DNA of 64,000 bases from Allomuricauda sp. (GCA_003712125.1 RHLF01000001.1:496001-560000), one strand, 5' to 3'; positions 34,467 through 44,141 are shown, counted from the first letter of the stretch. Notes: generated from the letters alone by a model not told the origin. Translations and numbers: made by a program.

Positions 34467-35738
34467 ATGCTACAGCTACAGACGATTCGTGAAAATAAAG
34501 CGGCTTTGGTAACCGCCCTCAAAAAAAGAAACATCGATGCGGACGAAATGCTCAGCAAGGTACTTTCACTTGATGAAAAGCGTCGTGCCACACAAACTGA
34601 ATTGGATAATACCTTAGCGGAATCAAATAAGCTTTCAAAAGAGATTGGTCAATTGTTCAAGACTGGAAACGTTCAGGAAGCCAACGCCCTTAAAGAGAAA
34701 ACAGCTTCGCTGAAAGAAGCTTCAAAAAAGCTTACGGAAACATTAAATGTTGCTGCCGAAGAGCTTCATAAACTACTGTACCAAATCCCGAATGTTCCTC
34801 ATGAATCGGTTCCTGCGGGCAATACCGATGCCGATAATGAAGAAGTTTTTAGAAAGGGAGACATTCCAAAACTGAGTGGTGATGCACTTCCCCATTGGGA
34901 ATTGGCCAAGAAATTTGACCTCATCGATTTTGAATTGGGAGTTAAGGTCACGGGTGCGGGTTTCCCAATTTACAAGGGAAAAGGAGCCCAGTTGCAACGA
35001 GCCCTTATCTCCTATTTTTTGGATAAAAACACCGAAGCCGGTTATACCGAGGTACAAGTACCCCATTTGGTGAATGAAGCTTCCGGTTATGGTACGGGTC
35101 AATTACCGGATAAAGAAGGGCAAATGTATCATGTTACTGCCGATGATCTGTATTTGATCCCAACTGCTGAGGTACCCATTACCAATATGTTTCGAGACGA
35201 GCTTTTGTCAGCTACGGACCTCCCTATTCAGCTGACCGGATACACCCCATGTTTCAGGCGCGAGGCAGGCAGTTATGGGGCCCATGTAAGAGGATTGAAC
35301 CGCTTGCACCAATTTGATAAGGTTGAAATCGTACGAATTGAAGATCCCGCTAATTCGTATAAGGCTTTGGATGGTATGGTAGAGCATGTAAAGGGCATCC
35401 TTGATGAATTGAAACTACCGTATCGTATCTTAAGATTGTGTGGCGGGGATTTGGGCTTTACTTCTGCATTGACCTATGATTTTGAGGTGTTTTCAACGGC
35501 CCAGGATCGATGGTTGGAAATAAGTTCAGTATCCAATTTTGAAACCTATCAGGCCAACCGACTTAAATTACGGGTGAAGGATGCCGATGGCAAAAAGCAA
35601 TTGGCACATACCCTAAACGGCAGCGCCCTGGCCCTGCCCCGTGTTTTGGCAGGACTATTGGAAAATTACCAGACCGAAAACGGAATCAAGGTACCCGAGG
35701 TACTGGTTCCTTATTGCGGGTTTGAGCATATTGATTGA
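34467..35738 (+). CDS. serS: Seryl-tRNA synthetase
   Basis: Charges tRNA-Ser. 423 residues: N-terminal antiparallel coiled-coil arm (about 30-105, rich in Glu/Lys/Leu) and class II catalytic core with TEVQVPHLVNEA, TAEVPITN (motif region), CFRREAGSYGAHVRGLNRLH (motif 2) and LNGSALALPRVLAGLLENYQ (motif 3). Standard length and start. Confidence 0.97.
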   Translation: MLQLQTIRENKAALVTALKKRNIDADEMLSKVLSLDEKRRATQTELDNTLAESNKLSKEIGQLFKTGNVQEANALKEKTASLKEASKKLTETLNVAAEELHKLLYQIPNVPHESVPAGNTDADNEEVFRKGDIPKLSGDALPHWELAKKFDLIDFELGVKVTGAGFPIYKGKGAQLQRALISYFLDKNTEAGYTEVQVPHLVNEASGYGTGQLPDKEGQMYHVTADDLYLIPTAEVPITNMFRDELLSATDLPIQLTGYTPCFRREAGSYGAHVRGLNRLHQFDKVEIVRIEDPANSYKALDGMVEHVKGILDELKLPYRILRLCGGDLGFTSALTYDFEVFSTAQDRWLEISSVSNFETYQANRLKLRVKDADGKKQLAHTLNGSALALPRVLAGLLENYQTENGIKVPEVLVPYCGFEHID

Positions 35739-35794
35739 GCCATATTCGGATTTACTTAACACAATTCCCTCTTTTTCTCCGTTATATTTAGACC

Positions 35795-37582
35795 ATGAGA
35801 AATTGGCTACTTGTTTTTTGCCTTTTGCTTTGCATCCCGACTGAAGCGCAGGATGATTTTCTTGCGAAGCAATATCTAAATGATGGGGATTACGGGAAAG
35901 CCGTTGTTTTTTATGAAAAACTCGTAGCGAAAAATCCGCGAAGGACCGACTTTTCTGAAGGTCTGGTTACCTGTTACCAACAATTGGAACGCTATGAAGA
36001 TGCGGAGGCGTTTTTACTTGAAAAGGTCGCGAATGACTATGCCATGCCTACCTTTTTTATCGAATTGGGTTATAACTATACCTTGCAGAACCAAGCTGAA
36101 AAAGCCAATGAATACTACGAAAGGGCGATTGACAAAATTTCGGTAAATCCCAACTATGGCTATGCGATTGGATATCGTTTTCAAAAGTACGCCTTACTTG
36201 ATGAGGCCATTCGTGCGTATACCACGGCCATGCTTTTGAAACCAGATTTAAACTATGATTTTCAGTTAGCTCGCATTTATGGGGAAAAGGGTGAAATCGA
36301 AAAAATGTATCAATCGTATCTGGCCTTAATAAAAAATGGAAGGGCTTCCCGTGCCAATGTATTGCGTAATGTTGACGATTTTATTTCGGAAGACCCCAAT
36401 GCCAAAAACAATATAGCATTTCGAAAAATTCTGCTTCAAAACGCCCAAAAAGAGCCTGACCTCTTATGGAATGAGTTGTTAAGCTGGCTTTTTGTGCAAC
36501 AGAAACAGCTCAAAAGTGCATTTAACCAAGAGAAAGCCATCTATAAACGCGCGCCCATAGGTTCCTTGGACCGTTTGGAAAATCTAGGGCATATAGCCAT
36601 CGAACAAAGCGATTATGTTACCGCCACAGCGGTATTTGATTACATTGTTGAGAAAGCCAATGACCCAAGAACAAAACTTGGTGCTGAACTAATGCGCATT
36701 GAAATTGACTTGGTTACCACCACTGAAAAAGATTTGGACGCCATAGAAAAGAAGTTCGTAAAACTGTCACAAGAATATGGCAATGCCCCCCAGACCCAAC
36801 CGTTACAAATTGCCTATGCCAATTTTTTAACCTTTAAAAAAGAAAATCCTGAAGTCGCGATAGCACTATTACAAGAAAGCTTAAGATTACCCTCTTTGGG
36901 TAGGTTTGGAGAGGCTTATGTAAAGTTGGCCTTGGGTGATATTTTGGTATATGACCAAAAGTTCAACAGGGCATTGATTTATTTTACACAAATTCAAAAA
37001 AGCCTTAAAAATGATGTTTTGGGACAAGAAGCCAGGTTCAAGGTCGCACAGACCAGTTTTTACAAAGGTGATTTTGATTGGGCCTTTACCCAACTAAAAG
37101 TGTTGCGTGGTTCAACCTCACAGCTTATTGCCAATGATGCCATGCAGCTTAGTTTGACGATATCAGACAATACGCTCGAAGATTCTACCCAAACCGCTTT
37201 AAAAAAGTATGCTAGAGCTGACCTGTTGGCCTATCAGAAGAAAAGCAAGGAGGCCATAGCACTCTTGAATGATATTCTTGAAAATCACAAAGGAGAAAAA
37301 ATTGAGGATGAAGCTTTACTTCGGCAAGGGCAACTTTTAGAAGAACAAAACCAATATGAAAGCGCAGCCTTTAACTACCGAAAACTCATTGAGTTTTATG
37401 GGGATGGAATCCTCGGTGATGATGCCCATTTCGCCTTGGCCGAATTGTATAGAAATGTGCTGAACGAACCTGAAAAAGCCATGGCGCATTACGAAAAGAT
37501 AATCTATCAATACCAAGACAGTTATTACTTCCCTCAGGCCCGTAAAAATTTTCGTATTTTACGTGGAGACGCCATTAATTAA
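35795..37582 (+). CDS. Tetratricopeptide repeat protein with signal peptide
   Basis: 595 residues. An N-terminal signal peptide (MRNWLLVFCLLLCIPTEA) is followed by alpha-helical repeats through the whole protein. TPR-like units are visible at YLNDGDYGKAVVFYEKLVAK, GYRFQKYALLDEAIRAYTTA and, near the end, GDDAHFALAELYRNVLNEPE. Predicted periplasmic scaffold; the partner is unknown. It stands between serS and a DUF4286 gene whose reading frame lies 16 bp after it. Tol-Pal-type YbgF repeats are a possible distant match for the C-terminal part. Confidence 0.8.
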   Translation: MRNWLLVFCLLLCIPTEAQDDFLAKQYLNDGDYGKAVVFYEKLVAKNPRRTDFSEGLVTCYQQLERYEDAEAFLLEKVANDYAMPTFFIELGYNYTLQNQAEKANEYYERAIDKISVNPNYGYAIGYRFQKYALLDEAIRAYTTAMLLKPDLNYDFQLARIYGEKGEIEKMYQSYLALIKNGRASRANVLRNVDDFISEDPNAKNNIAFRKILLQNAQKEPDLLWNELLSWLFVQQKQLKSAFNQEKAIYKRAPIGSLDRLENLGHIAIEQSDYVTATAVFDYIVEKANDPRTKLGAELMRIEIDLVTTTEKDLDAIEKKFVKLSQEYGNAPQTQPLQIAYANFLTFKKENPEVAIALLQESLRLPSLGRFGEAYVKLALGDILVYDQKFNRALIYFTQIQKSLKNDVLGQEARFKVAQTSFYKGDFDWAFTQLKVLRGSTSQLIANDAMQLSLTISDNTLEDSTQTALKKYARADLLAYQKKSKEAIALLNDILENHKGEKIEDEALLRQGQLLEEQNQYESAAFNYRKLIEFYGDGILGDDAHFALAELYRNVLNEPEKAMAHYEKIIYQYQDSYYFPQARKNFRILRGDAIN

Positions 37583-37598
37583 TTGGAATCCAACACCT

Positions 37599-37916
37599 AT
37601 GTACATCTATAACGTCACCATAAATATCGATGACAGCGCCCACAAGGATTGGTTGAAATGGATGGTGGATAAACATATCCCTGATATGTTGGCCACAGGC
37701 AAATTTCTTTCTGCAAAAATGTGCAAGGTTTTGGTTGACGAAGAAATGGGCGGAACCACCTATTCCATACAGTATAAGACAGCCAATAAAGAGACCCTCG
37801 AAGCGTATTACTCAGAAAATGCAGCATACCTTCGACAAGAAGGCCACCAATTGTTCAACGGTAAATTCGTAGCCTTCCGCACCGAACTAGAACTCATTAG
37901 TGAACAAGAGATTTGA
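37599..37916 (+). CDS. DUF4286 family protein
   Basis: Small soluble protein of 105 residues, MYIYNVTINIDDSAHKDWL at the start. It has a ferredoxin-like alpha/beta layout (WMVDKHIPDMLATGKFLSAK, YSIQYKTANKETLEAYYS). This matches DUF4286, common in Bacteroidota, often next to rsmA as here. The ATG at 37599 is preferred to 37563, which would overlap the TPR gene. Function unknown. Confidence 0.8.
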   Translation: MYIYNVTINIDDSAHKDWLKWMVDKHIPDMLATGKFLSAKMCKVLVDEEMGGTTYSIQYKTANKETLEAYYSENAAYLRQEGHQLFNGKFVAFRTELELISEQEI

Positions 37917-38230
37917 TTCAGACACAGTACCTTTTCACCTATGGTACCCTACAGGAAGAACTTGTTCAACAAGAAATTTTTGGAAGAAAGCTTAGGGGTA
38001 AACGTGATGTACTTCTCGGGTACAAGCTATCAGAAAAAAAGCTCATGGGTCAATATCCTGTTATTGAAAGCACCGGAGATGCTAATGATCGTATTGCGGG
38101 TCTAATCTACAAGGTAACCAATCTCGATCTTTTTAAGGCCGATGCCTACGAAACCCAAGCATACAAACGAATTACAATTACGCTAGCTTCCGGCAAACAA
38201 GCTTGGACCTATATTGAAAATTCAGGTTAA
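37913..38230 (+). CDS. Gamma-glutamylcyclotransferase-like (AIG2 fold) protein
   Basis: 105-residue GGCT/AIG2-type protein. The fold's first strand and substrate loop LFTYGTLQEELVQQE must be included, and no ATG precedes it; the start is TTG at 37913, overlapping the DUF4286 stop as TTGA. Later motifs: GLIYKVTNLDLFKADAYE, with the likely catalytic Glu in YETQAYKRI, and the C-terminal AWTYIENSG. Family members cleave gamma-glutamyl-amine or related bonds; the substrate here is unknown. Short, but complete for the bacterial form. Confidence 0.8.
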   Translation: MIQTQYLFTYGTLQEELVQQEIFGRKLRGKRDVLLGYKLSEKKLMGQYPVIESTGDANDRIAGLIYKVTNLDLFKADAYETQAYKRITITLASGKQAWTYIENSG

Positions 38231-38248
38231 CTTGCACCAAAACCAACC

Positions 38249-39100
38249 ATGCCAAACAAAAAAAAACAACGGAACTTCAATAAAGGGCATGGAAAATCTC
38301 CTGTCAAGGCAAAAAAACAGTTGGGGCAGCATTTCTTAAAGGATGATACCATTGCCCAACAAATAGCCGGCACCCTTTCTTTGCAAGGGTATTCCAAAGT
38401 ACTTGAAATAGGGCCCGGAACAGGGGTGCTCACCAAATTTCTTTTACAACATGCTATTTCACTTGTCGCGATGGATCTCGACAAGGAATCCATAGGGTAT
38501 TTGAACCAAGTATTTCTCGAAAAACACCAGGAAAATATGCATGTAGATGCCGACCTATCGATTGTCGAAGGGGACTTTTTGAAGTGTGATTTGGAGGCCT
38601 TGTTCGGTACCTCTCCCTTTGCCATTACCGGAAATTTTCCCTACAACATATCCACTCAAATAGTGTTCAAAATGCTGGATAACAAAACACAGATTCCAGA
38701 GTTTTCAGGCATGTTTCAAATGGAAGTGGCGAAACGAATTTGCACCAAGGAGGGCAACAAATCTTATGGCATTCTATCCGTTTTGGTACAGGCCTTTTAC
38801 GATGCTGAATACTTGTTTACGGTGCCCCCAGAAGTCTTTGACCCCCCTCCGAAAGTACAATCAGGGGTAATCCGGCTTATTCGAAAAAAAGCATACCAGC
38901 TGCCCTGCAACGAGCAGCGCTTCTTCAAAATCGTGAAAACTTCCTTTAACCAACGAAGAAAGACTTTACGCAATAGCCTCAAGGGGCTGGGACTCTCAGA
39001 TAATCTAAAAGAAGATGCTATATTTGACCGGCGGCCAGAGCAGCTATCAGTAGCTGAATTCATAATATTGACAAAGAAAATTGAGGATGACTCCGTTTAA
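38249..39100 (+). CDS. rsmA: 16S rRNA (adenine(1518/1519)-N6)-dimethyltransferase
   Basis: Dimethylates two adjacent adenines in helix 45 of 16S rRNA, a late 30S checkpoint. 283 residues, with a basic Lys-rich N terminus, [15 protein letters not shown] loop [10 protein letters not shown], catalytic [11 protein letters not shown], and the C-terminal helical domain with [16 protein letters not shown]. Eighteen bases after the GGCT gene, and its last 14 bp overlap the mgtE start, so they likely form one operon. Confidence 0.96.
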   Translation: MPNKKKQRNFNKGHGKSPVKAKKQLGQHFLKDDTIAQQIAGTLSLQGYSKVLEIGPGTGVLTKFLLQHAISLVAMDLDKESIGYLNQVFLEKHQENMHVDADLSIVEGDFLKCDLEALFGTSPFAITGNFPYNISTQIVFKMLDNKTQIPEFSGMFQMEVAKRICTKEGNKSYGILSVLVQAFYDAEYLFTVPPEVFDPPPKVQSGVIRLIRKKAYQLPCNEQRFFKIVKTSFNQRRKTLRNSLKGLGLSDNLKEDAIFDRRPEQLSVAEFIILTKKIEDDSV

Positions 39101-40439
39101 ACTTACTGACGAGCTCATAGGGCAAATTCAACTTTTCATTTCTGAAGGGAACAATAAAAAACTTCAGAAACTGATGAAGGAATTGCACTATGCCGACATT
39201 GCCGAAATATCGGAGGAGTTAAACGAGGAGGAAGCAACCTATCTCATCAAGCTGCTTGATAGTGAGAAAACTTCCGATGTCTTGGCTGAGATGGATGAAG
39301 ACATTCGTAGTGCGGTACTCAATAACCTTTCGGTGAAGGAAATTGCCGAAGAGTTGGAAGAGCTTGACACCGATGATGCCGCTGATATCGTTGGTGAACT
39401 ACCAGATGAAATGGCAGAAAAGGTCATTTCGCAAATTGAAGACCGGGAGCATGCAGAAGACATTGTCGATCTTCTTCGTTACGATGAGAACTCCGCTGGT
39501 GGGCTTATGGCCAAAGAGCTGGTTCAAGTAAATGAAAATTGGACCGTAACACAATGTGTCAAAGAAATGCGGGCACAAGCAGAAAATGTGACGCGGGTAC
39601 ATTCAATTTACGTCGTTGATAACAAGGACAGGCTTAAAGGAAGACTCTCGTTAAAGGATTTGCTCACCGTATCTACCGAGACCCATATCAAGGAAGTTTA
39701 TATACCCAAGGTAGATTCGGTACATGTCAATGAAAAACCGGAAGAAGTCGCCAAAATCATGTCAAAATATGACTTAGAAGCCATTCCCGTTGTGGATGAA
39801 CTGGGCCGTTTGGTTGGAAGAATAACCATTGACGACATAGTTGATGTAATCCGTGAGGAAGCTGACAAAGATTATCAGTTGGCAGCAGGTATTTCGCAAG
39901 ATGTGGAGGCTGATGATAGCATTTGGGAGTTGACCCGTGCGCGACTACCTTGGTTGATCTTGGGATTGTTTGGTGGGCTCGGAGCAGCCGTAATCATGGG
40001 AAGTTTTGAGACCATCATAGATAACGCTCCCGAAATTCTATTTTTTACCCCCTTAATTGCAGCAATGGCAGGAAACGTTGGAGTGCAGTCAAGTGCAATT
40101 ATTGTGCAAGGTTTGGCCAATGATGATTTAAAAGGAAGTATAAGCAACCGGCTCTGGAAAGAAATGCTCTTAGCCTTATTGAACGGCTTAATTTTGGCGG
40201 CCTTACTCTTATTGTTCACCTGGTTCTGGAAAGGCGATTTTAATACGGCAATGGCCATTTCCATTTCCCTAATTGCCGTTATTGTTGTTGCTGGGTTGAT
40301 CGGCACCTTTATTCCCTTGTTTCTAGATAAGCGGAATATCGACCCGGCCATTGCCACGGGCCCCTTTATTACTACCAGCAATGACATTTTTGGAATCCTG
40401 ATTTATTTCTGGATTGCCAAAGTGATTTTAGGAATTTAA
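39087..40439 (+). CDS. mgtE: Magnesium transporter MgtE
   Basis: Mg2+ channel of 450 residues. N-terminal acidic helical MgtE-N domain (1-125, repeated [18 protein letters not shown] patterns), tandem CBS domains (130-250; [20 protein letters not shown] and [20 protein letters not shown]) that sense cytosolic Mg2+, and five transmembrane helices from 280 with [20 protein letters not shown], the pore-lining signature region. The ATG at 39087 is used; the TTG six bases upstream is unlikely. Confidence 0.95.
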   Translation: MTPFKLTDELIGQIQLFISEGNNKKLQKLMKELHYADIAEISEELNEEEATYLIKLLDSEKTSDVLAEMDEDIRSAVLNNLSVKEIAEELEELDTDDAADIVGELPDEMAEKVISQIEDREHAEDIVDLLRYDENSAGGLMAKELVQVNENWTVTQCVKEMRAQAENVTRVHSIYVVDNKDRLKGRLSLKDLLTVSTETHIKEVYIPKVDSVHVNEKPEEVAKIMSKYDLEAIPVVDELGRLVGRITIDDIVDVIREEADKDYQLAAGISQDVEADDSIWELTRARLPWLILGLFGGLGAAVIMGSFETIIDNAPEILFFTPLIAAMAGNVGVQSSAIIVQGLANDDLKGSISNRLWKEMLLALLNGLILAALLLLFTWFWKGDFNTAMAISISLIAVIVVAGLIGTFIPLFLDKRNIDPAIATGPFITTSNDIFGILIYFWIAKVILGI

Positions 40440-40450
40440 GTTACAACCAC

Positions 40451-40816
40451 ATGAAACCCATTAATCTCAAGGAAAAACATGAGCTTTTTGATGCGAAATG
40501 GCATCCCCACCAAATAGCTACCGTAGATGATATGCAGGTAATTTTGGCTAAGATATCAGGGGAATTTGTTTGGCATGCCCATGAAAATGAGGATGAATTG
40601 TTTCAGGTGTTAAAGGGAACCTTATACATGCAATTTCGCGATCGAACCGAAAGGGTTAACGAAGGTGAAATCATTGTGGTGCCAAAAGGTGTGGAACACT
40701 GCCCGTCAACCAAAAACGGTGAAGAGGTTCATCTTCTTCTTTTTGAGAAACAGCACACAGCCCATACCGGTAACGTGGAGCATGAAATGACCCGAAAAAC
40801 ATACCCCAAAATATGA
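40451..40816 (+). CDS. Small cupin-domain protein
   Basis: 121-residue single-domain cupin. Motif 1 is WHAHENEDELFQVLKGTLYM, supplying His/His/Glu metal ligands; motif 2 is IIVVPKGVEHCPST with the last His. Probably binds a divalent metal. Reaction unknown. Eleven bases after mgtE; its stop overlaps the start of the dehydrogenase (ATGA), so they are coupled. Confidence 0.85.
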   Translation: MKPINLKEKHELFDAKWHPHQIATVDDMQVILAKISGEFVWHAHENEDELFQVLKGTLYMQFRDRTERVNEGEIIVVPKGVEHCPSTKNGEEVHLLLFEKQHTAHTGNVEHEMTRKTYPKI

Positions 40817-41751
40817 AGGTGCTCCATCTCGATACCAACCATCCGTTGTTAATGGATGAATTTTCAAAACTGGGTTTTGAAAACCATGAAGACTATTCCT
40901 CTTCCAAAGCGGAGATTCAGAAAAAGATACATGCTTACGACGGTATTGTGATTCGAAGCCGATTTCCCATCGACAGCGCTTTTCTAGATGCGGCCACCAA
41001 TCTAAAATTTATTGGTCGCGTGGGAGCCGGACTTGAAAATATTGACCTTCACCATGCCAAACAAAAAGGGATTTTCTTGGCCAATGCCCCCGAAGGCAAT
41101 CGTAATGCCGTTGCCGAACATTCCTTGGGCATGCTACTGGCCTTAATGAACAACTTATACAAAGGCCATCGGGAAGTTCGAAAAGGGCAATGGGACCGAG
41201 AGGGCAACCGTGGGGTCGAACTTGATGGAAAGACCATAGGCATCATAGGATACGGCAATATGGGTAAGGCCTTTGCAAAAAAACTTCAGGGTTTTGATGT
41301 TGATATCGTCTGTTACGATATTGTGGGTGGTGTCGGTGATGAGTATGCACGTCAAGTAGGTATAATGGAGTTTCAGCAAAAATCTGATGTAGTAAGCCTT
41401 CATGTACCCCAAACCGAGTTGACGCTGGGAATGATCAACGATGAATTTATCGAAGCCTTTCATAAGCCCTTCTGGTTTTTGAATACCGCAAGAGGAAAAT
41501 GTGTGGCGACAAAAGATTTGGTAAAGGGCCTCAAATCAGGTAAAATTCTTGGGGCAGGTCTCGATGTTCTTGAATATGAAAAAAAGTCTTTTGATTTCGA
41601 CGATTGGATCAGGAATAAGCCGAAACCCTTTAAATATTTGCGCAAGGCAGACAATGTAATTCTGACACCTCATGTGGCGGGTTGGAGTGTCGAAAGCAAA
41701 CAAAAATTGGCACAAGTAATCGTCGACAAGATTAAGGCCGAATTTTGTTAA
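40813..41751 (+). CDS. D-2-hydroxyacid dehydrogenase (phosphoglycerate dehydrogenase-like)
   Basis: NAD-dependent oxidoreductase of 312 residues. Catalytic Arg/Glu/His are in the expected blocks: LNTARGKCVATKDLV, LGAGLDVLEYE and the final HVAGWSVESK. The Rossmann loop is GIIGYGNMGKAFAKKL, with an acidic residue after the next strand (CYD) typical of NAD preference. RVGAGLENIDLHHAKQKGI is close to SerA. It lacks the C-terminal ACT domain, so it may act on 3-phosphoglycerate or another hydroxyacid. Confidence 0.88.
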   Translation: MKVLHLDTNHPLLMDEFSKLGFENHEDYSSSKAEIQKKIHAYDGIVIRSRFPIDSAFLDAATNLKFIGRVGAGLENIDLHHAKQKGIFLANAPEGNRNAVAEHSLGMLLALMNNLYKGHREVRKGQWDREGNRGVELDGKTIGIIGYGNMGKAFAKKLQGFDVDIVCYDIVGGVGDEYARQVGIMEFQQKSDVVSLHVPQTELTLGMINDEFIEAFHKPFWFLNTARGKCVATKDLVKGLKSGKILGAGLDVLEYEKKSFDFDDWIRNKPKPFKYLRKADNVILTPHVAGWSVESKQKLAQVIVDKIKAEFC

Positions 41752-41759
41752 CTTCAAAT

Positions 41760-42176
41760 GTGAAAAAAACCATCCTTGTTTTTTCTGCATTGATCATCGC
41801 CTTGCTGATACTTTTTCAGTTAGGCAAGTACTCTTTCATTGCCGGCGATACTTCAATCGAATTTTTAATTGCCTCTATAGCATTGGTTTTTTTGGTGATC
41901 GGCTTTTACCTCAACCGTAAAAACAGTAAAAATTTGGTATTGGATGGTGAGGGGTTGGACATTGACAAAATAAAAGAACTGGGTATTAGTGAAAGGGAAT
42001 ATGAAGTATTGGTCGAAATCTCCAAAGGCTTGTCGAACAAGGAAATTGGTGAAAAGCTGTTTGTTTCCGAAAGTACGGTTAAAACCCATGTTTCCAACCT
42101 ATTGGTAAAATTAGATGCCAAAAGGCGTACCCAAGCCTTACAACGGGCAAAAAAACTGCGGATCATACCCCATTAA
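41760..42176 (+). CDS. LuxR-type regulator with N-terminal membrane helices
   Basis: 138 residues from the GTG at 41760 (MKKTILVFSALIIALL); a TTG at 41745 is the other option. Two hydrophobic helices (about 4-18 and 30-48) anchor the protein, and a LuxR/FixJ HTH follows (EYEVLVEISKGLSNKEIGEK, then LFVSESTVKTHVSNLLVKL). There is no receiver domain. A membrane-tethered DNA-binding protein of this size is small. The 9-bp inverted repeat at 42191-42214, between it and the DUF4199 gene, is a candidate target. Confidence 0.82.
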   Translation: MKKTILVFSALIIALLILFQLGKYSFIAGDTSIEFLIASIALVFLVIGFYLNRKNSKNLVLDGEGLDIDKIKELGISEREYEVLVEISKGLSNKEIGEKLFVSESTVKTHVSNLLVKLDAKRRTQALQRAKKLRIIPH

Positions 42177-42190
42177 GGGCAAATCCTACC

Positions 42191-42214
42191 AAAGTACTAC
42201 CATTTTAGTACTTT
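42191..42214. promoter_or_regulatory. Perfect 9-bp inverted repeat before the DUF4199 gene
   Basis: AAAGTACTA (42191-42199) and its complement TAGTACTTT (42206-42214), spacer 6 bp. A further TAGTA follows immediately. It lies 15 bp after the LuxR gene and 60 bp before the DUF4199 ATG, an operator-like position. Confidence 0.55.
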
Positions 42215-42273
42215 AGTATGAGGCCTAAACTTCATCGTCAGGCTAGTTTTGGACCAACCATAAAAACAAACAA

Positions 42274-42780
42274 ATGAAAAAAACAGTAGTACGTTACGGC
42301 TTGTATGGAGCATTGACCATTTGTATCCTATTTATTGGATCGTGGTTTTTTATTGATGAAGTGAATTTTGAAATCAGTGAGGTTATCGGTTATGCTTCAA
42401 TGATCGTTTCACTCAGCTTTGTCTATTTCGGTATTAAGAATTTTCGCGATACAGAAAATGAAGGTAAAATAAGTTTCAAAAAGGCCCTGACCATAGGTGT
42501 TTTGATCAGTTTGATCACTGCTTTGGCCTTTGCCATTTTAGATGTGTTTTATGTGGAAGTATTGAATCCGGAATTTATGGATCAATATTATGCACATACT
42601 ATCGAACAAATGCAACATACGATGCCGGCGGATGAAGTCGAGGCAAAAGTGAAAGAAATGGAGGCACAAAAAGAACTTTTTTCCTCTCCTCTGGTTACCT
42701 TCTTTGTCATGGGCATGACGGTATTTGTTATCGGTTTCATCATGTCATTGATTTCCTCCTTGATTTTACAACGCAAATAA
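42274..42780 (+). CDS. DUF4199 family membrane protein
   Basis: 168-residue membrane protein with four helices: YGLYGALTICILFIGSWFFI, VIGYASMIVSLSFVYFGIK, LTIGVLISLITALAFAILDV and LVTFFVMGMTVFVIGFIMS. Between helices 3 and 4 is an acidic amphipathic loop with YAHTIEQMQHTMPADEVEAK. This arrangement, with the K-NFRDTENEGKISFKKAL segment, is the DUF4199 pattern of Bacteroidota. Function unknown. Confidence 0.8.
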   Translation: MKKTVVRYGLYGALTICILFIGSWFFIDEVNFEISEVIGYASMIVSLSFVYFGIKNFRDTENEGKISFKKALTIGVLISLITALAFAILDVFYVEVLNPEFMDQYYAHTIEQMQHTMPADEVEAKVKEMEAQKELFSSPLVTFFVMGMTVFVIGFIMSLISSLILQRK

Positions 42781-42787
42781 ACACCCG

Positions 42788-43243
42788 ATGACAATAGACG
42801 CAAAAACAGTTGACGAATACATTTCAAAGGTTCCTGAAGACCGAACAGCGGCCATCTCCAAATTAAGGGATACCGTAAAGTCGAATCTTCCGGAAGGTTT
42901 TGAGGAAGGGATCAATTACAAAATGATCGGTTATTATGTTCCGCACAGCAGCTATCCTGATGGGTACCATTGCAACCCCAAAGACCCCCTACCCTTTATC
43001 AATATAGCTTCGCAGAAAAATTTTGTGGCCCTATACCATTCCGGTATTTATGCCGACAAAAAATTATTGGATTGGTTTGTGGCAGAATATCCCAAATACG
43101 TAAAAACAAAACTGGACATGGGCAAAAGCTGTATTCGTTTTAAAAAGGTAGCGCATATTCCCTATGAGTTGATTGCTGAGCTCTGCCAAAAAATGACCGT
43201 TGCGGAATGGGTTGCCATTTATGAACAAAACATAAAACGATAA
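42788..43243 (+). CDS. DUF1801 (YdhG-like) protein
   Basis: 151-residue soluble protein starting MTIDAKTVDEYISKVPEDR. The central NFVALYHSGIYADKKLLDWF and MGKSCIRFKKVAHIPYELIA are characteristic of DUF1801. It follows DUF4199 by 7 bp and precedes a VOC protein by 2 bp, making a tight small operon. Biochemical role unknown. Confidence 0.85.
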   Translation: MTIDAKTVDEYISKVPEDRTAAISKLRDTVKSNLPEGFEEGINYKMIGYYVPHSSYPDGYHCNPKDPLPFINIASQKNFVALYHSGIYADKKLLDWFVAEYPKYVKTKLDMGKSCIRFKKVAHIPYELIAELCQKMTVAEWVAIYEQNIKR

Positions 43244-43245
43244 TC

Positions 43246-43632
43246 ATGAAAAATAGAGTAACGGGTTTGGGTGGTTTCTTTTTTAAGACCAAGGATCCCG
43301 ACAAAATTAAGAGTTGGTACAAAAAACACCTTGGAATTCCAACAGACCAATATGGTTGGAGCTTTTGGTGGAAAGACAAGCAAGGAAATGACTGCATGAC
43401 CCAATGGAGTCCCTTTAAAGAAGACACCACATATTTCAAGCCGAGTGAAAAACAGTTTATGATGAATTTTCGGGTTGAAAACCTGAAACAGTTATTGGTT
43501 GAGCTGGAAAAAGAGGGAGTTACGATCGTAGGTGAGGTCGAAGAGTACGACTATGGAAAATTTGGATGGATATTAGATCCGGAAGGCAACAAAATAGAAC
43601 TATGGGAGCCCATTGATAAAGCCTTTCAATAA
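43246..43632 (+). CDS. VOC-fold glyoxalase/dioxygenase-like protein
   Basis: 128-residue single-unit vicinal oxygen chelate protein: VTGLGGFFFKTKDPDKIKSW as first beta-alpha unit, MNFRVENLKQLLVELEKEGV as start of the second, and GWILDPEGNKIELWEPI with the C-terminal metal Glu. Substrate unknown. Last gene of the DUF4199-DUF1801-VOC run. Confidence 0.87.
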   Translation: MKNRVTGLGGFFFKTKDPDKIKSWYKKHLGIPTDQYGWSFWWKDKQGNDCMTQWSPFKEDTTYFKPSEKQFMMNFRVENLKQLLVELEKEGVTIVGEVEEYDYGKFGWILDPEGNKIELWEPIDKAFQ

Positions 43633-43684
43633 CTAGCGAAATATTTGTTACATTTAAGCTTCGTTCAACCAACATTTTAAAATT

Positions 43685-44086
43685 ATGTCAGAAGAAAACA
43701 AAGATTTAGGCGATAAGGCCAAAGAAGCTGCCGAAGATGCAAAAGAAGCAGCAAGCGAATTTGCCGATGAGGCAAAAAAGACCGCCAATGAATTTAGCGA
43801 AGGCCTTAAAAGCGCAGGTGGAGAAAACAAGAAAATTTTAGCAGGCGTCTTGGCTATAATTTTGGGTTCACTTGGTGTTCACAAGTTTATTCTTGGCTAT
43901 AACAAAGAGGGCTTCATCTTGTTGGGTATCTCAGTTGTTTCCTACTTGTTGATTTGCTTCATCATAGGGGCATTCTTGATTTATATACCCATGCTCATTG
44001 GATTAATTGAGGGCATCATCTACCTGACCAAGTCTGATGAGGAGTTTTACAATACATACCAAGTGGGCAAAAAACCTTGGTTCTAA
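43685..44086 (+). CDS. TM2-domain membrane protein with Lys/Ala/Glu-rich N terminus
   Basis: 133 residues. Residues 1-50 are a charged helical stretch with repeated AKEAAEDAKEAA-type heptad/undecad units like LEA proteins. The TM2 domain follows: two helices around KKILAGVLAIILGSLGVHKF and the GYNKEGFILLGISVV turn, then a third hydrophobic stretch. TM2 proteins are of unknown function. Strong terminator immediately after. Confidence 0.88.
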   Translation: MSEENKDLGDKAKEAAEDAKEAASEFADEAKKTANEFSEGLKSAGGENKKILAGVLAIILGSLGVHKFILGYNKEGFILLGISVVSYLLICFIIGAFLIYIPMLIGLIEGIIYLTKSDEEFYNTYQVGKKPWF

Positions 44087-44094
44087 AAAAAAAT

Positions 44095-44123
44095 AGGTCA
44101 GAAAAATACTTCTGACCTTTTTT
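44095..44123 (+). terminator. Terminator after the TM2 gene
   Basis: Stem AGGTCAGAA (44095-44103) with complement TTCTGACCT (44110-44118) and a T6 tract. An A-run upstream makes it nearly bidirectional. Confidence 0.88.
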
Positions 44124-44141
44124 ATTACATATTATAATCGT

